Source: Branchinecta lynchi
Taxonomy: Eukaryota; Arthropoda; Branchiopoda; Anostraca; Branchinectidae
NCBI GenBank assembly: GCA_023053575.1
Contig: JAKZAP010000003.1
Span: forward strand, 32,494,228-32,558,227
Direction: 5' to 3'
DNA length: 64,000 bases
In this document: positions 23,860 through 36,136 of the stretch, in pieces
Layout: the number at the start of each line of letters is the position of its first letter
Position numbering within the stretch: the first letter of the stretch is position 1
Program-made: the position numbers and the translations under genes
Notes under the pieces: generated by a model
Told to the model about the DNA's origin: nothing
Database searches by the model: none
Seen by the model: only the letters and a program-made list of their open reading frames with translations

Positions 23860-23956
23860 GTCTGCTACTGCTGCCTCTGCTCTGTTCCATAGTGCCTTTT
23901 CCGATAGTATCACGAATTCAGTTAAAGCCTCGTCAGATAACATCGCCAAGTTCAAG
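23860..23956 (+). CDS. ATG2: ATG2 exon 6 of window (linker)
   Basis: The acceptor is TGATTTTACAG| and the donor AAG|GTGAGG. The first base completes an ATG codon with exon 5, and 32 further codons end in phase 0. The product includes SALFHSAFSDSITNSVKA, an alanine/serine-rich amphipathic stretch. It is one of the less conserved ATG2 regions; phase agreement on both sides is the main support. Confidence 0.75.
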
Positions 23957-24486
23957 GTGAGGAAGTGTTTTCTGTCGTTTTCGTTGGCAATAATAATATA
24001 ATAACAACGTTTATTTCCTGAATAGCTCATATAATTACTCGCTAGCGTCGGATCGTCACACAATTCTTAACACGGCTAAAACTTTATAATCACTTCTCAG
24101 TAATTACCTTAAAATATTTCTGTGTATATACAATTAATAACGAATATATCACGGTTCAGAATTAAAATAATTTACGAAATATGGTACAAATGACTAAAGA
24201 TACCGATCAGTAGAGTGTATATCGGGGCGAACAAGTCTGGTACAATTACGGGTTGCAGCGCGAAGCCTTGTTTCAGGTGGAGTTTGGTTTGGGGCCTCGT
24301 ATTCCGGTCGGAGCGATCTATGAAGATCAGAGGACAATCATTTACGTCCAAAATAGAAGAGTCGCTTAAAGAGTCGCCGAAACCCTTGCTTCCCTCCTTA
24401 AAGTACCACGTCGCAGTGGAAACAGTTTCAGTTGTAGCATTCTGAAATGGTCGGACTCTGTGAAATCCAGCAGGCTTCCTGAACAG
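23957..24486 (-). mobile_element. Non-LTR 3' end M, copy 1 (minus strand)
   Basis: AATAATAATATAATAACAAC then GTTTATTTCCTGAATAGCT, read on the minus strand, is a 3' end with an (ATT)n tail. The upstream part (minus) shares ACGAAATATGGTACAAATG with a stretch near 44770, and the terminal part matches 40555-40620. No intact reverse transcriptase is present. Confidence 0.45.
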
Positions 24487-24690
24487 ATAATAGTAATAGT
24501 ATCATCGTTATTATTTATTTGAATCCTTCAAAACTGTAGAGTAGTGTATAAAAAGGAACAACAATGTCAATCAAACCCACACAAACTTACATGCTAATAA
24601 ACAACTGACTGAAATTAGCCTACTAAATCTACAATGAAATGGAATGAAAAAATAAAGTTACAAATAAACAAACTAAACAGGGTTTTTTTT
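24487..24690 (-). repeat. Retroelement 3' end L, copy 1 (minus strand)
   Basis: Reverse copy of the sequence at 29870-30087 and 49140-49320: TTATTTATTTGAATCCTTCA, AACTGTAGAGTAG, CTACTAAATCTACAATG. In the forward sense it ends GAAGGATTCAAATAAATAAT, a 3' terminus with an (AAT)n tail. Confidence 0.55.
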
Positions 24691-25388
24691 TATTCAGGGT
24701 GCTTTTTTAAATCAGGGCGCTTTTAGAAATATCGAAAACTTGCATAACCGCCATTTCTGACCAGTGAGCTCCTCAGTAGCAATAAGCTGGAGGCCAAAAG
24801 AGCAGAACATGGCTAATGGATAAACCAGCCGAAGCCGGCAGGCAGACGTAATTGGACTCGTGGACGAGTTTTAATGTTTTTCGTTGAAATTCAAATACAG
24901 TATGTGCTGACCTCGCATTACAAAGCTTTGAAATGGGCCGTAAATATGTTAATCTGAATTTCAATACGCTTCCAACTTCCAGGGAGAAAAATCTTGCCAT
25001 TTCCCAGTCCAAGTCTGTTTCACTTATTTGCTTTTCTGTTTTGTAACATTAATTTATTTATTACCTACTGCACGTACATGAACAATGTGAAGATAATGGA
25101 GTAAAAAATGGAAAGAAAGAAAAGCACAAACAACGCAAAAACAATAATACAACAGAATAGACAACAATCAGCAGAACAAACGGATGAGCCCTTTGATACG
25201 GAGAAAGACTTTGAAAATAATAAGTATATTTAAGAGCCCAGGGGCCATATACATAAAAAAACAATAAGACACATTACGGAAGAAAACAACAATATTTTCC
25301 TACGGCTATGAAGCCTCTCTGCTAAGCTTAATCGCTCTTAGCTTCAGCCCTCCGTCAATATATTCGCACACCTTTGTTATAACCCTTT
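24691..25388. other. Intron 6 stretch
   Basis: No gene recognised. A-rich on the + strand around 25110-25170. Confidence 0.35.
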
Positions 25389-26070
25389 CTTAAAGCACAA
25401 TGGACACTTCTAATGCTTTACTTTGTATTAAATGCTTCACAAATAAACATTTCCGACTTCCTTTAGAAGGCGCTACGAAAATCGGCCGTTTTCTTGTTAT
25501 CCCTTGTCTTTTGCCTCTCTGGCATTTCGGCGATCCAAATCTTAGGAGCTGGGATATCGTGGCAGGAAATTCAAAAATTCCCAGGAATGCTTGATAGAAA
25601 AGGATATATTTGAGATGTCACCAAAGTCAAGACCGCAGACGCAGAATACCTGATTGTTCTAGTGCTTCATCAGAAGTTCCATGGCTTAAAGTGCCTATTA
25701 AAAGTTTTTCTTTGTGGAATAGTGTTGTGAAGCTTGATTAGCTTGCTTTATAAAACGTACCAGAATATGCAATAAGCTTATAAAAAATAATATAGCTACA
25801 AAAATCATTTAAAAACAAATAACCTATTCAAATCTGAATTATACAAGCTGATTTATGCATAAAATAAAGATCTACTAAGTATTATAAGAAACATCACTTT
25901 TATCTTTGTCCAAGCTAGTAAATTGAGCATGTACTGGCCCGAAAAATTACGCTTTAAAATATGACAGAGAGGAAACTTTTGAAAAAGCTGCTGATCTAGG
26001 GGGTAGGCATTGTTCCTAGGTTGTTACAGAGTGGAATTAGGGTAGTTTGACGTGCCCATTGAACTTTAAG
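25389..26070 (-). mobile_element. 680-bp element J with imperfect terminal inverted repeats, copy 2
   Basis: Full-length inverted counterpart of 178-857, 682 bp long and very similar by eye. Ends CTTAAAGCACAATGGACAC and, inverted, CTTAAAGTTCAATGGGCAC. The equal lengths and identical ends argue for a mobile unit rather than a local duplication. Confidence 0.65.
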
Positions 26071-26729
26071 TGCTATTCAGGATGTCCGGAAGAAGCAGAA
26101 CAATCCCCTTAAAAAAGATCCTCTTAACTCCGAAAGCTCCTGGCATTGATTGAGAAAGCGGTCCATTGTTCCCTCTTCCCCAGCTTTGCAAAGTTGGCAA
26201 TTATACCTGACATCTGGACCAGTAACTTATCTCGAAGCTCCTGGAATTTGCTTTTATATCGGGAGCTTTTTATTTTTGGGATATTTTCAGAATTTACATT
26301 ACTTTGTATTTTCTGAATATTTGAACTGTTTTAAACAGGATGTTACTGCTTGTTAACTTCAAGGCGTATATTTTTTTCCTATCCAGTAGGCTAGATCATG
26401 GTAAGACATTCGAGCTCAAGTGGATATCAGCTGAGTGTGTCAATTTAGAGCGAGACCAAAGGTGTCGGTGGGATCCCAAAGGTGAATATTTGTCGGACTT
26501 CCTGTTACAAATTATCGGGTATATTAATATATACATACATGTAAATACACAAGTATAAGCTGTCGTTCTGCCAATTTTGCAGCAGTGCATGTTGGTTCCG
26601 AGTCGGTTACTTATTTACAACTTTTCCCACCTATGTGGTAAGAAGTGTACCAATTTAACTAACACCAGATCCTACCCTACCCCACTTCCGGGTTTTAGAA
26701 AATCCCAGCAGAATTTCGCCTCTGATGAG
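26071..26729. other. Intron 6 stretch with HINE-B terminus fragment
   Basis: At 26450-26485 a reverse HINE-B right-end fragment (GAGACCAAAGGTGTCGGTGG then GATCCC) stands alone. No gene. Confidence 0.4.
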
Positions 26730-27796
26730 AACAAGACCAAAGGTGTCGATGGGATCCCAAAAATCTAATATTTGATTCCGACAATTGGGTCTTGTCTTCG
26801 CCAGACCCAGTCTTCGCCAGGCAAATCATCAGAGAAACCAAGTTCAGATATACCTCTATAAGCATATCTATTATAACGATACTGACCAAGACTTTCTGCT
26901 TTACTTCTGCCAAGTTTCCGGTTTCGCCCGAATTCCGAGCGAACTACTACTCCAGCAAAAAAAGAAAATTCAGAAACGAATCCAGCGTATCTCCTTATCT
27001 CTACAAAGAACATCTAATCAACTTTAAAGAAAAGTTTGACTTAAAAAAAAATTCCGGTTACAACCGGATTTAGGACTAATTATATGTCCACGTAAAAAAC
27101 GAGTGTCATATATAGACTCAGCCTCTCTTCTTACCCCTTAATCTGTCATCTAATCAAATGTTTGCTTTTAACAAATTTTCCGGCTTTGGCCGGATTCCGG
27201 GCGAACTAAATGTTCGGCGAGAAAATCGTTTTCGCCATCGTGTTCAGCATGTCCTTTTACCCCTTAATCAAACATTTAATCAACTTCAAATGAGACTTTT
27301 ACTTTTAACCAACTTTCCGGTTTTCGCCGGATTCCGGACGAACTACTTGTTCGACGAGAAAATGGTTTTCACCATGGTGCTCAGCGTGTCTTCTTACCCC
27401 TAAATCGAACGTTTAATCAACTTCAAATAAAACTTTTACTTTTAACCGTTTTTCCGGTTTTTGCCGGATTCCGGACGAACTACTTGTCCGGCGAGAAAGT
27501 ACTTCTCTCTATCGTGTTCAGAATGCTTTCTTACTCCATTAACGACTATCACATTAGCTGTTTAAAAATATTTTGTTTTCCCCTTAATTTGAACCCCCTC
27601 CCCCACCCCTAAATGTAGGGCTACAGAGCCCATCTACGAACTTGATCTTACCCTTGACCCAATGAGTCCTCACACCAAGTTTCATCAAAATATCTCATTC
27701 CCTGCAAGACTTATCGTACTTACAGACAGACGGACAGACGGACATTTTTGCGATGTCATAAGTATCCCTCCACTTACGTTTTGGGATCCCAAAAAC
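26730..27796 (-). mobile_element. HINE-B copy 4 (reverse)
   Basis: Left: AACAAGACCAAAGGTGTC, GATGGGATCCCAAAAA. Right: GACAGACGGACAG microsatellite (27722-27744) and ACGTTTTGGGATCCCAAAAA. About six tandem units lie between. It is the mirror of the copy at 12339-13489. Confidence 0.75.
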
Positions 27797-28625
27797 TAAG
27801 TTCCGATATGGATTCAGCTTGTATTTTTACCGTTAAATCGAATCTTTATTCGATAAATTTTAAGTAGAAAACAAAGTTGAGAAAAGGGTTCAGTGTGTTT
27901 CTTTACCTCTAAAACAAAATTTCAGGCTAGGGCCGGATTCCGAGCGATCTAACTGTCCGGCGAGAAAATAAGTTTCAGATATGTCTGATATTATTCAGCA
28001 TGTATTTTTACCTTCGAATCTGATTTCTGATCGACTTCAGAAAATAAATTTTAGGAAAGCTTAATTTCCTGTTTTGGCCGGGTTCCGGGCGAAGTATTTG
28101 TCCGGAAAAAACAAAAAAAAAAATTAAAAAACTGATTCAACATGTCCCCTTACCTCTGTACCGAGTCTTAATCAACTTCAGATAACCTTTTTCCTTCTTC
28201 CAAATTTTCCGGTTTTGGCCGACCGGATCCGAGCGAACTACTTTTCCCGGCGAAAAATAAGTTTCAGATATGGATTCAGCATGTCTCCTTACCCCTGAAT
28301 CGACTGTCTTGTTAGTAAAAAAAAAATCTCGCCGCACGCCTAAATATAGGGATACGGGATAGGTACGGGTTAGTTAGGGATACTTTGGACCAATAGGCTT
28401 CTCGGAAACAATGATGCATGATATATCAAGTAAAGAGAACAGACGTGGCAAGCGCGATAACCAGTGTAATGCTAATAGAGAACTACGAACTTGACCTGTA
28501 CTTTGACCAAAAGGATCCTCACACCAAGTTTGAACGAAGCATCTCAACCCGTTCAAGCGTTATCGTGCTAACAGACATACAGACGGACGGACAAACTTTA
28601 CGAAGTCATAGGTTCCCGTTACTGT
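27797..28625 (-). mobile_element. HINE-B copy 5 (reverse, truncated or nested)
   Basis: More diverged tandem units of the same family follow directly, with AAATTTTCCGG and CGAACTACTTTT words, and end near a CAGACGGACGGAC microsatellite (28575-28595). The terminal GGGATCCC palindromes are not intact. Confidence 0.55.
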
Positions 28626-28905
28626 GTGCAAGATAGTCCGATAAAAATTCTTTGACTGTGTAGTTCTATGGTCGTTGTATTAAAAAGTTGCATGTGTTGA
28701 AATGTAGTAGTACGGAATACTTTGATTTAAAATGTCTCCGACTCGGTTAATCTTAAGTGGTAGTATGCGATATCATCTAATCTTGCTGTAGTAGCGTCCA
28801 GTTTACTAGTAGTAGCATACAATGGCAACAGTTACTACTGCATGCCACTTTCTCATACAACTCCATACGACTAATTCTCGAAATTTTTTCGAGAGCCTTT
28901 CAAGT
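28626..28905. mobile_element. TAGTAG-rich MITE E, copy 2
   Basis: Left CCGATAAAAATTCTTT and right GAAATTTTTTCGAG are a diverged version of the inverted repeat at 1326/1615. The body has GTAGTAG, GTAGCAT, CTTGCTGTAGTAGC, as in copy 1. Confidence 0.5.
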
Positions 28906-29318
28906 CTCGGTCTCCCTTCCCTTGAACAATGTAGGTACCATTTAACGACAAGTTTTGGCCTCAAATGTGTAAATTCTTAACTTCACAGTTAAGAGCAAAA
29001 TAAAAATAGGCCCAACACGCGAACTCAAACCCACTCAAACAAGGCTAAACTAACAAATTATCCAGCGGATGCAACTTAAATATATGTTAACTCGTTTGTG
29101 GCATACTTTGTTCGTTCGTTTAATAGTTCTTAGTCGTGTTTATCTGGTATTATTTATCATTTGTCATTGGCTATTTTAGTCTCGTTGAAAGTGTTAGGTT
29201 GACTTACCTTTGCTCGCTGTCTTTGCTATTTGGTCAGTAAACGATATAGATTTCTCGAGGGAAGGCTTTTTTTTTATTTGAATTTTGGTCTGAGGGTTTC
29301 AACCCTCTTGTATTATAG
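28906..29318. other. End of intron 6
   Basis: Nothing recognised before the exon 7 acceptor. Confidence 0.35.
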
Positions 29319-29542
29319 GTACGACTGGGAAGCCTGGTTTGCATCCTGCTTCACAACGACGTCCTAACCAACGACATAAGTAGCGGTCGCACTGTCTGGT
29401 CCCCCCAAAGTGCCTTAGACATGGATGGGATCTTGAGTGGGTTTTTCGATGCCCTGGGACCTTTTTCCCTTTTCGGAAAAGAGAGGAATTTCGAGGAGGG
29501 TAATAGGAAACTGAATGAAGTCGTGAGCAAGAGCCATATCAG
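29319..29542 (+). CDS. ATG2: ATG2 exon 7 of window
   Basis: The acceptor is TATTATAG| and the donor AG|GTAAGT. The exon opens with VRLGSLVCILLHNDVLTND, which corresponds to the ATG2 strand V-x-x-G-x-L-x-x-x-L-L-H-x-D. About 74 codons end with two spare bases that pair with the first base of exon 8. This exon links the linker exons to the large central exon. Confidence 0.88.
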
Positions 29543-29869
29543 GTAAGTCAGAAATTAAACTAGATAGATCAATGTACCCAAGTGTTGAGCCCCTGCACAT
29601 AATTTATGTTCCTGTCATTGAGAGTAGCCATAAGTCAACTCACCGCAGTGGTCCACCGTCTTATGTCAATGTCTAAAGGAAAGGCCAGTCGAAAAAAAAA
29701 TCTTTTTTTTTTTTTTTTTGGCAGTTAAGTATCCCCCTAAGATTCTACGCGAGGGATAACTATAATTTCGGATATTTCGGTTGCACTTCCGACAACCGTT
29801 CTCAGCGAACAAACCAACTAATTCATACATTCCACAACAAAACATTCCACAACCTTTTTTCGAGAAAAG
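29543..29869. other. Intron 7, 5' part
   Basis: A T-run at 29701-29719; otherwise nothing seen. Confidence 0.35.
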
Positions 29870-30087
29870 TGCCCTGGTTAGTTTGTTTATTTTGAGCTTT
29901 GTTTTTTCCTTGTTTTTATTGTAGATTTAGTAGGCTAGTATGTTTTTAACGATCAGTTGTTTATTTGTATGTAAGTGTGCGTGAGTTTGGTCGACATGTT
30001 GTTGTTTCTTTTTATACATTAGCCTACTCTTCAGTTTTGAAGGATTCAAATAAATAATACTAATAACAAATAAATAATAATAAAAAA
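29870..30087 (+). repeat. Retroelement 3' end L, copy 2
   Basis: Ends TTTTGAAGGATTCAAATAAA and an (AATAATA)n tail. Copies at 24487-24690 (reverse) and 49140-49320. No coding part is attached, consistent with 5'-truncated insertions. Confidence 0.55.
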
Positions 30088-30962
30088 CAGAAAAGCGAGG
30101 TCGTAACTAAGAACCAGAAGAACGATGCGGATTCAAGGACGTGCGAGTTAATAAAAATAACAAATATTTAAATGTGCGTGTATACAAAATGTGTGTGTAT
30201 ATGTAAAAATCTTTAAAAAGTTATATTCTGCGTGTATGTACAATCAGTGATTGTTTTATATTTATTCGCTTTGGAAGTCGTAGAAGCTTTCACCAAGAAT
30301 TCAGCCAGCTCGTAAAACCCATCACTTGTAGGCCTATATAACCGCTTCCAACAAACTCTTTCAGACAACTGGCCCTTTTTTGTTTTCTTTCATAATGAAT
30401 AGTCAGCTTGGGTTCAAACTTTAAGTAAGTCAGTATATTCGTTCCGGTTCGCTTTTAGTCGCGATCAGGTGAGTGGCCCATCCCGGTTGCTGCCCCGGGG
30501 TACTGTGCTCGTATGTGATTTTGCGGAATGTTTGTGTAAACGCTCTGTTCAAAAAAGGTCTCCAGTGTATCACTATATGATTAGTTTTTTAACATACCGG
30601 AGAGCTTGGTAACACTGGGATCATTTCCTGGCTTTTTGGGTTACAAAAGTAGAAAACAAGGTGCAACTAATTCTGAATGTTGTCATTTTAAAATGAGGAG
30701 ATCAATTAGAAGAAAACAGCGTATATAATTATGTTGCAGGAACCCTAATTGACCCCTAATTGCAGTCTGCTCATTATCCCCAAGCTGCCACAAACCTCAT
30801 CAGATCCCACGTCTCCTAGGGATTTTCAGTTGTTTGTCGAATAGGCGGCTTTTTGAGCCGAGCGTGGCCAAGCTCTAAGTAACAGTATACCAATCGATGT
30901 AGCGCACGTACCGTACCTAAGTAACTCACTCGTTCATATGTCTCTCTCTCTTTTCTTTGCAG
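30088..30962. other. Intron 7, 3' part
   Basis: Nothing recognised apart from the exon 8 acceptor tract (CTCTCTCTTTTCTTTGCAG). Confidence 0.4.
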
Positions 30963-33111
30963 AATCCTTGCCGCACCAGTCACACTCGAAGGCTCAGATC
31001 AGGAAATCAGCAGCATCCGTAATACGGAAATCACGGTCACTTGCGGCAACATTGAAGTCACGGAAATTCTACACGACAAAGGAATCGAGACCAGTCCGTT
31101 ACTAACGTTCCCTGAGACGATCACCCAGAACGGAATGCCCAACCTCATCGTAACGTGCAAGCAACAAATTCCCACCGCAACCAAGTCGAAGTCACGGAAA
31201 CCTTCCGTTCAACCGACTCAGGTTACGGTAGCTCTTGGATCGTGTCTCAGTGAAATCGACATCTCATTGGCTGATAGACTAACAGCGCTGATTGGTGGGT
31301 TTGGTGCAAAGGGTAGAGCCAGAAGCGATTCCGGAAGTGTCATCGCCTTTGAGCTTAGAAGCTCATTGGTTGTTGTAGATCTCCGGTTTCCGATTCCTGA
31401 TTTGCGGCCGGTTTATCAGCGGCAACCTTGGTGGAAGCGGAATATCCGTCCGGATAGTATGCGTTTTGAAGTGACAAATGCTTTGGTCAAAGCGACATTG
31501 TCAAACGCACTCCAGCAAAGTTTCCAAATCACAGGAAAGTTAATCCGGATTTGCCACAAGGAATCCGGCGCGGATCCGGTTGAAGTCGCCCGTCTTTTTC
31601 CGGATGACGACCAACTCCACAATGCCGATAGACTTGGCTGGCCTCAAGTAAAGTTCGTCACTACCACTGTGGAGCAAAATGGTCTTTTGGACAGCTACGA
31701 TGAACCTTTAAATCAAGAAACTCCAGTGCCTAATATCATGACCATGTCCATCGGTGAAGCATTACACGGCCTGCTCAACCCGGATAATGCAGACTTAAAC
31801 CCATTTCAGACCCGGACTCGGGTTCGCAACCCAGAAGGCCCAAAGGACAAGGTGGATTTTGAAGAGATCTTGCTCCCTTCCGACCCGTCAGTTCTTGGAA
31901 AGTTGAGTGATTCGCTGTCTGCAAATGCATTGGTGCATGTCACCGTAGACTGTCCCAACGTCGAATTGACCATAAACAGTAAGCGGACATACGAAGCGGT
32001 CTATAACAGACTCTCAACAGATTTGGCGTTCTGGGAGCCTTCGGCCCCTGGCAATAAGCCGAAACCCGAACCGCAAACGAATCAAGAGCTTGGTTTGAGT
32101 CCTTTTGTACTCTGCAAATCCGGAATACAAATTTCCGACTCGGATTCCGAAGGCGACGATACGTTCATCACCCGCAACTGGGGGTCGCTTTCCCCACCCC
32201 TAGCTACGCAGACCAAATTCGTTTTCAACCTGAACATTAGCAAGGGACTCTTGAATTTGAAACTCCCGCCACTAAATCCCTCTGATGATGATTGTGGTGA
32301 GGTCGAGCTTGAGCTGTTTGACTTTTGGCTCTCCTCCATTACACAAGCAAATGGCGATCCGCATGCTGGATACGTCCTGATGTGCGCACAGTCTGGTGTG
32401 TTGAGGCATAGAGCTTTTGACGAAAATCACCTTAGAGACATACTCACCGACCACGACGTCAACTCGGTGTTGTTTCAGATGGCAATGAAACTTCAGGTCG
32501 ACGAGAAAACGCGAATGAAAAATTTCCGAACCGCGGTTCAAGTTCGAAACGTGGATGTGCAGTACATTGTCGCACCGTTTGACGAATTCTGGATCAACCG
32601 CCTTGTGGACTTCCTGGACGTCAAAGATACCCAAGTACAGGGGTATAAACCGTCCACGCCCATGACTGAGCTACACCTCACATTTGACAATTGCGATATT
32701 GGGTATGTGCCCCTGAATTTCCCCGCTAGTGCACTTCTTAGCGTTGGCAGTTTTAGCTTAACCTCGAACATTGTCGCACAAATGAATACTTCCGTACTCC
32801 GTTGTGTCTTGGAGGACAGTCGTGGATTTTTGGCGAATTCGCGAAAATTGGACAGTTTGGCACAAATACTAGAGCTGGATTTTGCAGAATTGTGTATTCG
32901 AATTTGCAGCACGAAGAAACCGCGGGTTGATTTGACTTGTGGAGTGTCGAAAGTTATTTTGAAAACGTGCGCGGACTCCACGCGGTTGCTGGTGGAGTTG
33001 CTGAATTACGTGGCAGCACAGGGAGATACAGTGGCGAAGCAGGAGATGATGAGTCAGAAGTCAGCGACCCCTAGTCAAGATGTCATTGGGCTGATGGAGG
33101 ATGCCCTACAG
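30963..33111 (+). CDS. ATG2: ATG2 exon 8 of window (large central exon)
   Basis: The exon begins after TTTCTTTGCAG and ends CAG|GTAGAG, with 716 complete codons after the split codon. It encodes most of the hydrophobic lipid-transfer groove: repeated long beta strands alternating with helices, for example ITVTCGNIEVTEIL near the start, RLTALIGG, and the region around 32640-32990. It has no internal intron or repeat insertion, in sharp contrast to its flanks. The open frame runs on past 33111 to a stop at 33508-33510, but that extension is poly-G followed by foldback-repeat sequence, so the splice donor is preferred; exon 9 continues in phase 0. Confidence 0.92.
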
Positions 33112-33357
33112 GTAGAGTATCTATTCTTTCCTCCGGGGGGGGGGGGGGGCTCCGCTTTACTTCACTTCTTGGGACCTTTTTTGTCAGGTGGAGCTCATGA
33201 TAATGTCAGGGCGAATATGAGATGTTTTTTGAATGATGCAGAAGGGATTTGTGAGTTTGTAAATAATGAACTTGAAGAAATAAGTGCTTCTCAGTCGGGG
33301 TTTGAACCCCAGACTTTTGGCTTTCTAGGCCGCTTAAAGGACTGTCCAACTTTTAAA
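33112..33357. other. Start of intron 8
   Basis: The donor GTAGAG is followed 25 bases later by a G14 run (33136-33149). No coding signal beyond the donor. Confidence 0.4.
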
Positions 33358-33985
33358 GGACCTGTCTTAGCTATAATACTAATGCAAACGTATTTCCACC
33401 ACCACTCCATATATTTCTATACCCGGAGACCCCAATTTTGTGGGGTACATTCTAACCCTTCTAACATAACCATGCGGATTTTCTCACTTGCCGTGTTTTT
33501 CTACCGTTGATGTGTATCACGCTTTTGACGGTTGTCTGCTTGATGTTTTTCTCATTAGAAAAGTCAACGGGTCTCAGAAAAGGCTCAAAACAGCCAAAAC
33601 TGTTGTTTATTTGTTGAAAGCACATCCTAGTTTTGAAGTATTCAAATATTTAAAAATACTGTAAGTTGAAGAGTAAATAGTACGAGGGGTCCTTTAAACG
33701 ACCCCTCGCGCTACTTAATGTTTGTTTTCCATATTAAAATTCTTGAATCCCCTTAAAACTAGGCTCTGCTTTCAGTATGTTACCCACGGCTTTGCCTGTT
33801 TTCAGACTTCTTTCAGGCCCGTTGATTTATAGCAAAAACGGGGACAAATTTACATTACCGTATTTCTGCTGAACGAACTTCTCGTAAACAACCTTCGCCA
33901 GCAGGGTACGTGTCAAAGGTAGGGAAGCCAGGCAAGTGAGTAAATCAGTCAGGTGTCGCTATAGAGTTAGAATTTACCGTATGAA
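33358..33985. mobile_element. Foldback element K (complete)
   Basis: The left arm (33358-33696) and right arm (33697-33985) are inverted, imperfect copies: for example GTCAACGGGTCTC with the later GGCCCGTTGAT, and AGGGGTCCTTTAAACGACCC at the centre. Single arms occur at 16520-16890, 37200-37480 and 50430-50800. Confidence 0.6.
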
Positions 33986-35476
33986 ATTTATAAACGGATA
34001 ATCGGGCGTGCATTAAACTTGACAGGTATCAAGAACAATTGTCTTGGATGTTCATTGTCAAATCCGGATCGAATCCGATAACTTGGGGGGGGGGGGGGGG
34101 CTGGAGAGGGACACCCGAAATATCTTGAAACGCTTTTTCCAGTTTTTGTCCAACTCCTACCTTGAGTCATTATTTGCTTCAGTTCGTTCGGAGAGAGCTA
34201 GAACAATCGAAGGTCGAAGGGGTTGGTATAATATGTTGTTGAACCTTAGTAGGGGTTGATCTAGTTTGGGCACTTCCACACAAGCAAGTCCGATGAAACT
34301 TCGCAGGCGTATCAGGGACCCTACCAGATTAAATTACAAATAATCACTTCCTCAATCTGAATTTCCCCGAATCTGGAAACTAGGAACAACGGTAGCAAAA
34401 GCGGAACAGAAGGTAGCAAAAAGAGCACTACCCAAATGTGGTATCGATCCACGGACCTCTGTGGCGTAGGTCCACGGCTTTACCACGGCGCTACGACTTG
34501 ATGTATTGAGAAGCGAAAGCAGGAGTAGATATGGTTTAAAGAACAGAACGAATGCTAAATGCTAACCAGAACAAAATAACTAGAGCTATTTTGCTCTGAT
34601 GCTAACTAAACTTAAACTAAACAAATCTCGTGTAACGCTTCCACATAAGCCGGACAATGAAACTTGGCAGGCATATTAAGGAACCGACCCGATTAACTTG
34701 GAAATAATCACATTTCAGATCCGATCATAGTGGTTGGAGTGGAGGGAGGAAATCCGGAAACTATTAACGTGCATAACTTTGGAAAGGGTAATCGGACGTG
34801 CTTGAAACTTGACATGTGTCAAGAACAAGTGTTTCGTATATTCATTTTCAAATCCGAACCAGATTCGGTACCTGTGGGGTGAGGGGCTGGAGGGGGGCAC
34901 CGGAAATCTTCTGAAACGCTTCCACACAAGCTAGGACAATAAAACTTGGAAGGCATATGAGGGAACCGACCAGGTTAACTTGGACATAATCACTTCCCCG
35001 ATCCAGCCATCGCGGGGTGAGTGGAGAGATGGGGAATCCGGAAACTAGAGTCATACTTAACTTTGGAACGGGTAATCGGACATGCATGAAACTTGACAAG
35101 TATGAAGAACAAGTGTCTCAGATTTTGGACCGGATCGTGTTGCAGTGGAGGGTGTCGGTGGGGTTTCTTGCATTTCCGCGGTGATCACGAGTTAGGGTAC
35201 TTCCAGATGTACTATGACCATGGAATTTGGCAGACATATTAGGTACTCTGCTAGGTCGACTTAAAAATAGTTCCTTCCCCGATACAGTGATGTCGGGGGA
35301 TGGGGAATCCAGCATCTAGTGACATGCATAACTTTTGAACGGGCGATCGGGATCACCGATCCGATCATCGTTGTTGGAGAAACACTTATCAATGAGTGGA
35401 ATAACCATACCATATCTGACAAACATGCTAACTGTTCTTACAAGTGTCATATGAGCTTTCAGCTCTTGTTTTATTC
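33986..35476 (+). mobile_element. HINE-A copy 2 (5'-truncated)
   Basis: Units of ~290 bp with GATGAAACTTGGCAGGC-like and TAATCACTTCC words; right end CAAGTGTCATATGAGC, hairpin GAGCT-TTC-AGCTC and CTTGTT. The left hairpin is missing. A tRNA-like cassette lies inside at 34440-34498. Confidence 0.7.
34440..34498 (-). other. tRNA-like cassette inside HINE-A
   Basis: On the minus strand GTAGCGCCGTGGTAAAGC (A-box-like) and GGATCGATACC (B-box-like) occur at tRNA-like spacing. The copy is degenerate. The matching cassette at 44463-44512 has better boxes. Confidence 0.4.
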
Positions 35477-35896
35477 TCAGCTGAAATTATACACAAACTT
35501 TAATAACACAATACTCTGCACTTACAGTATTATTTCAGGGTTTGAACGGAAGAAGAGAAATGCATCGAATGGTTGAATCCCTTCCATAAAAAGAAGAAAA
35601 ATCAAAAAAATTGACCCATTGCTGAGTAGAATGATCAACGCACGAAACCGCCAGCACCATCTATGGGAAGGGTAATAGAAAACCAGCATCACCAGAGGAA
35701 AACACATAAATATAATAAACTAATATGAAATACAACTAATCTCTTCTGTTAACTATTAATTCTTAAACTTATTAATGAGAATTTCGGACAAATGATTTTT
35801 ATATTTTGAAGGGATTTTCTATAATCAATTTTAAGAAATAAAGTTGCCATGAGTTAAACTCGAACACAATAATCTGGTAGAATTTTCGCGTTATAG
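35477..35896. other. End of intron 8
   Basis: Nothing recognised; AT-rich. Confidence 0.35.
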
Positions 35897-36136
35897 GAGT
35901 CAGTCCACACCGAACCATCCAAGAAAGAGGCCAATCCTGTCCACACCGAGGTGTTCTTCTTTCCTGACGAAAATCACAAGTCTATGTTTCGCCATGCGGA
36001 CATTGAAGCCGCGCACGAGGCTTCTTCGCAGCAACCCACCCTGGAAGAAGCTCTGGAGGAAGCGATGGGGACCAGTCCCAGCTCTGTACAGAGCTTGGAT
36101 GATTTCTGCATGATAGATGACGTCGGCGTCGCGTCG
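35897..36136 (+). CDS. ATG2: ATG2 exon 9 of window (LIR motif)
   Basis: Acceptor GTTATAG|, donor TCG|GTAAGA, 80 codons in phase 0 at both ends. After an EVFFFPDENHK strand-like stretch and an acidic segment it reads SLDDFCMIDDVG. The F-C-M-I core (36104-36115) preceded by two aspartates fits the LC3/GABARAP-interacting motif (aromatic-x-x-aliphatic), which human ATG2 carries just before its WIPI-binding region as F-C-I-L. The LIR role is inferred from position and pattern. Confidence 0.88.

Noticed and set aside
33112..33510. Continuation of the exon 8 frame past the CAG|GTAGAG donor
   Set aside because: It reads through a G14 run and foldback repeat K; exon 9 joins in phase 0 and carries conserved ATG2 sequence.
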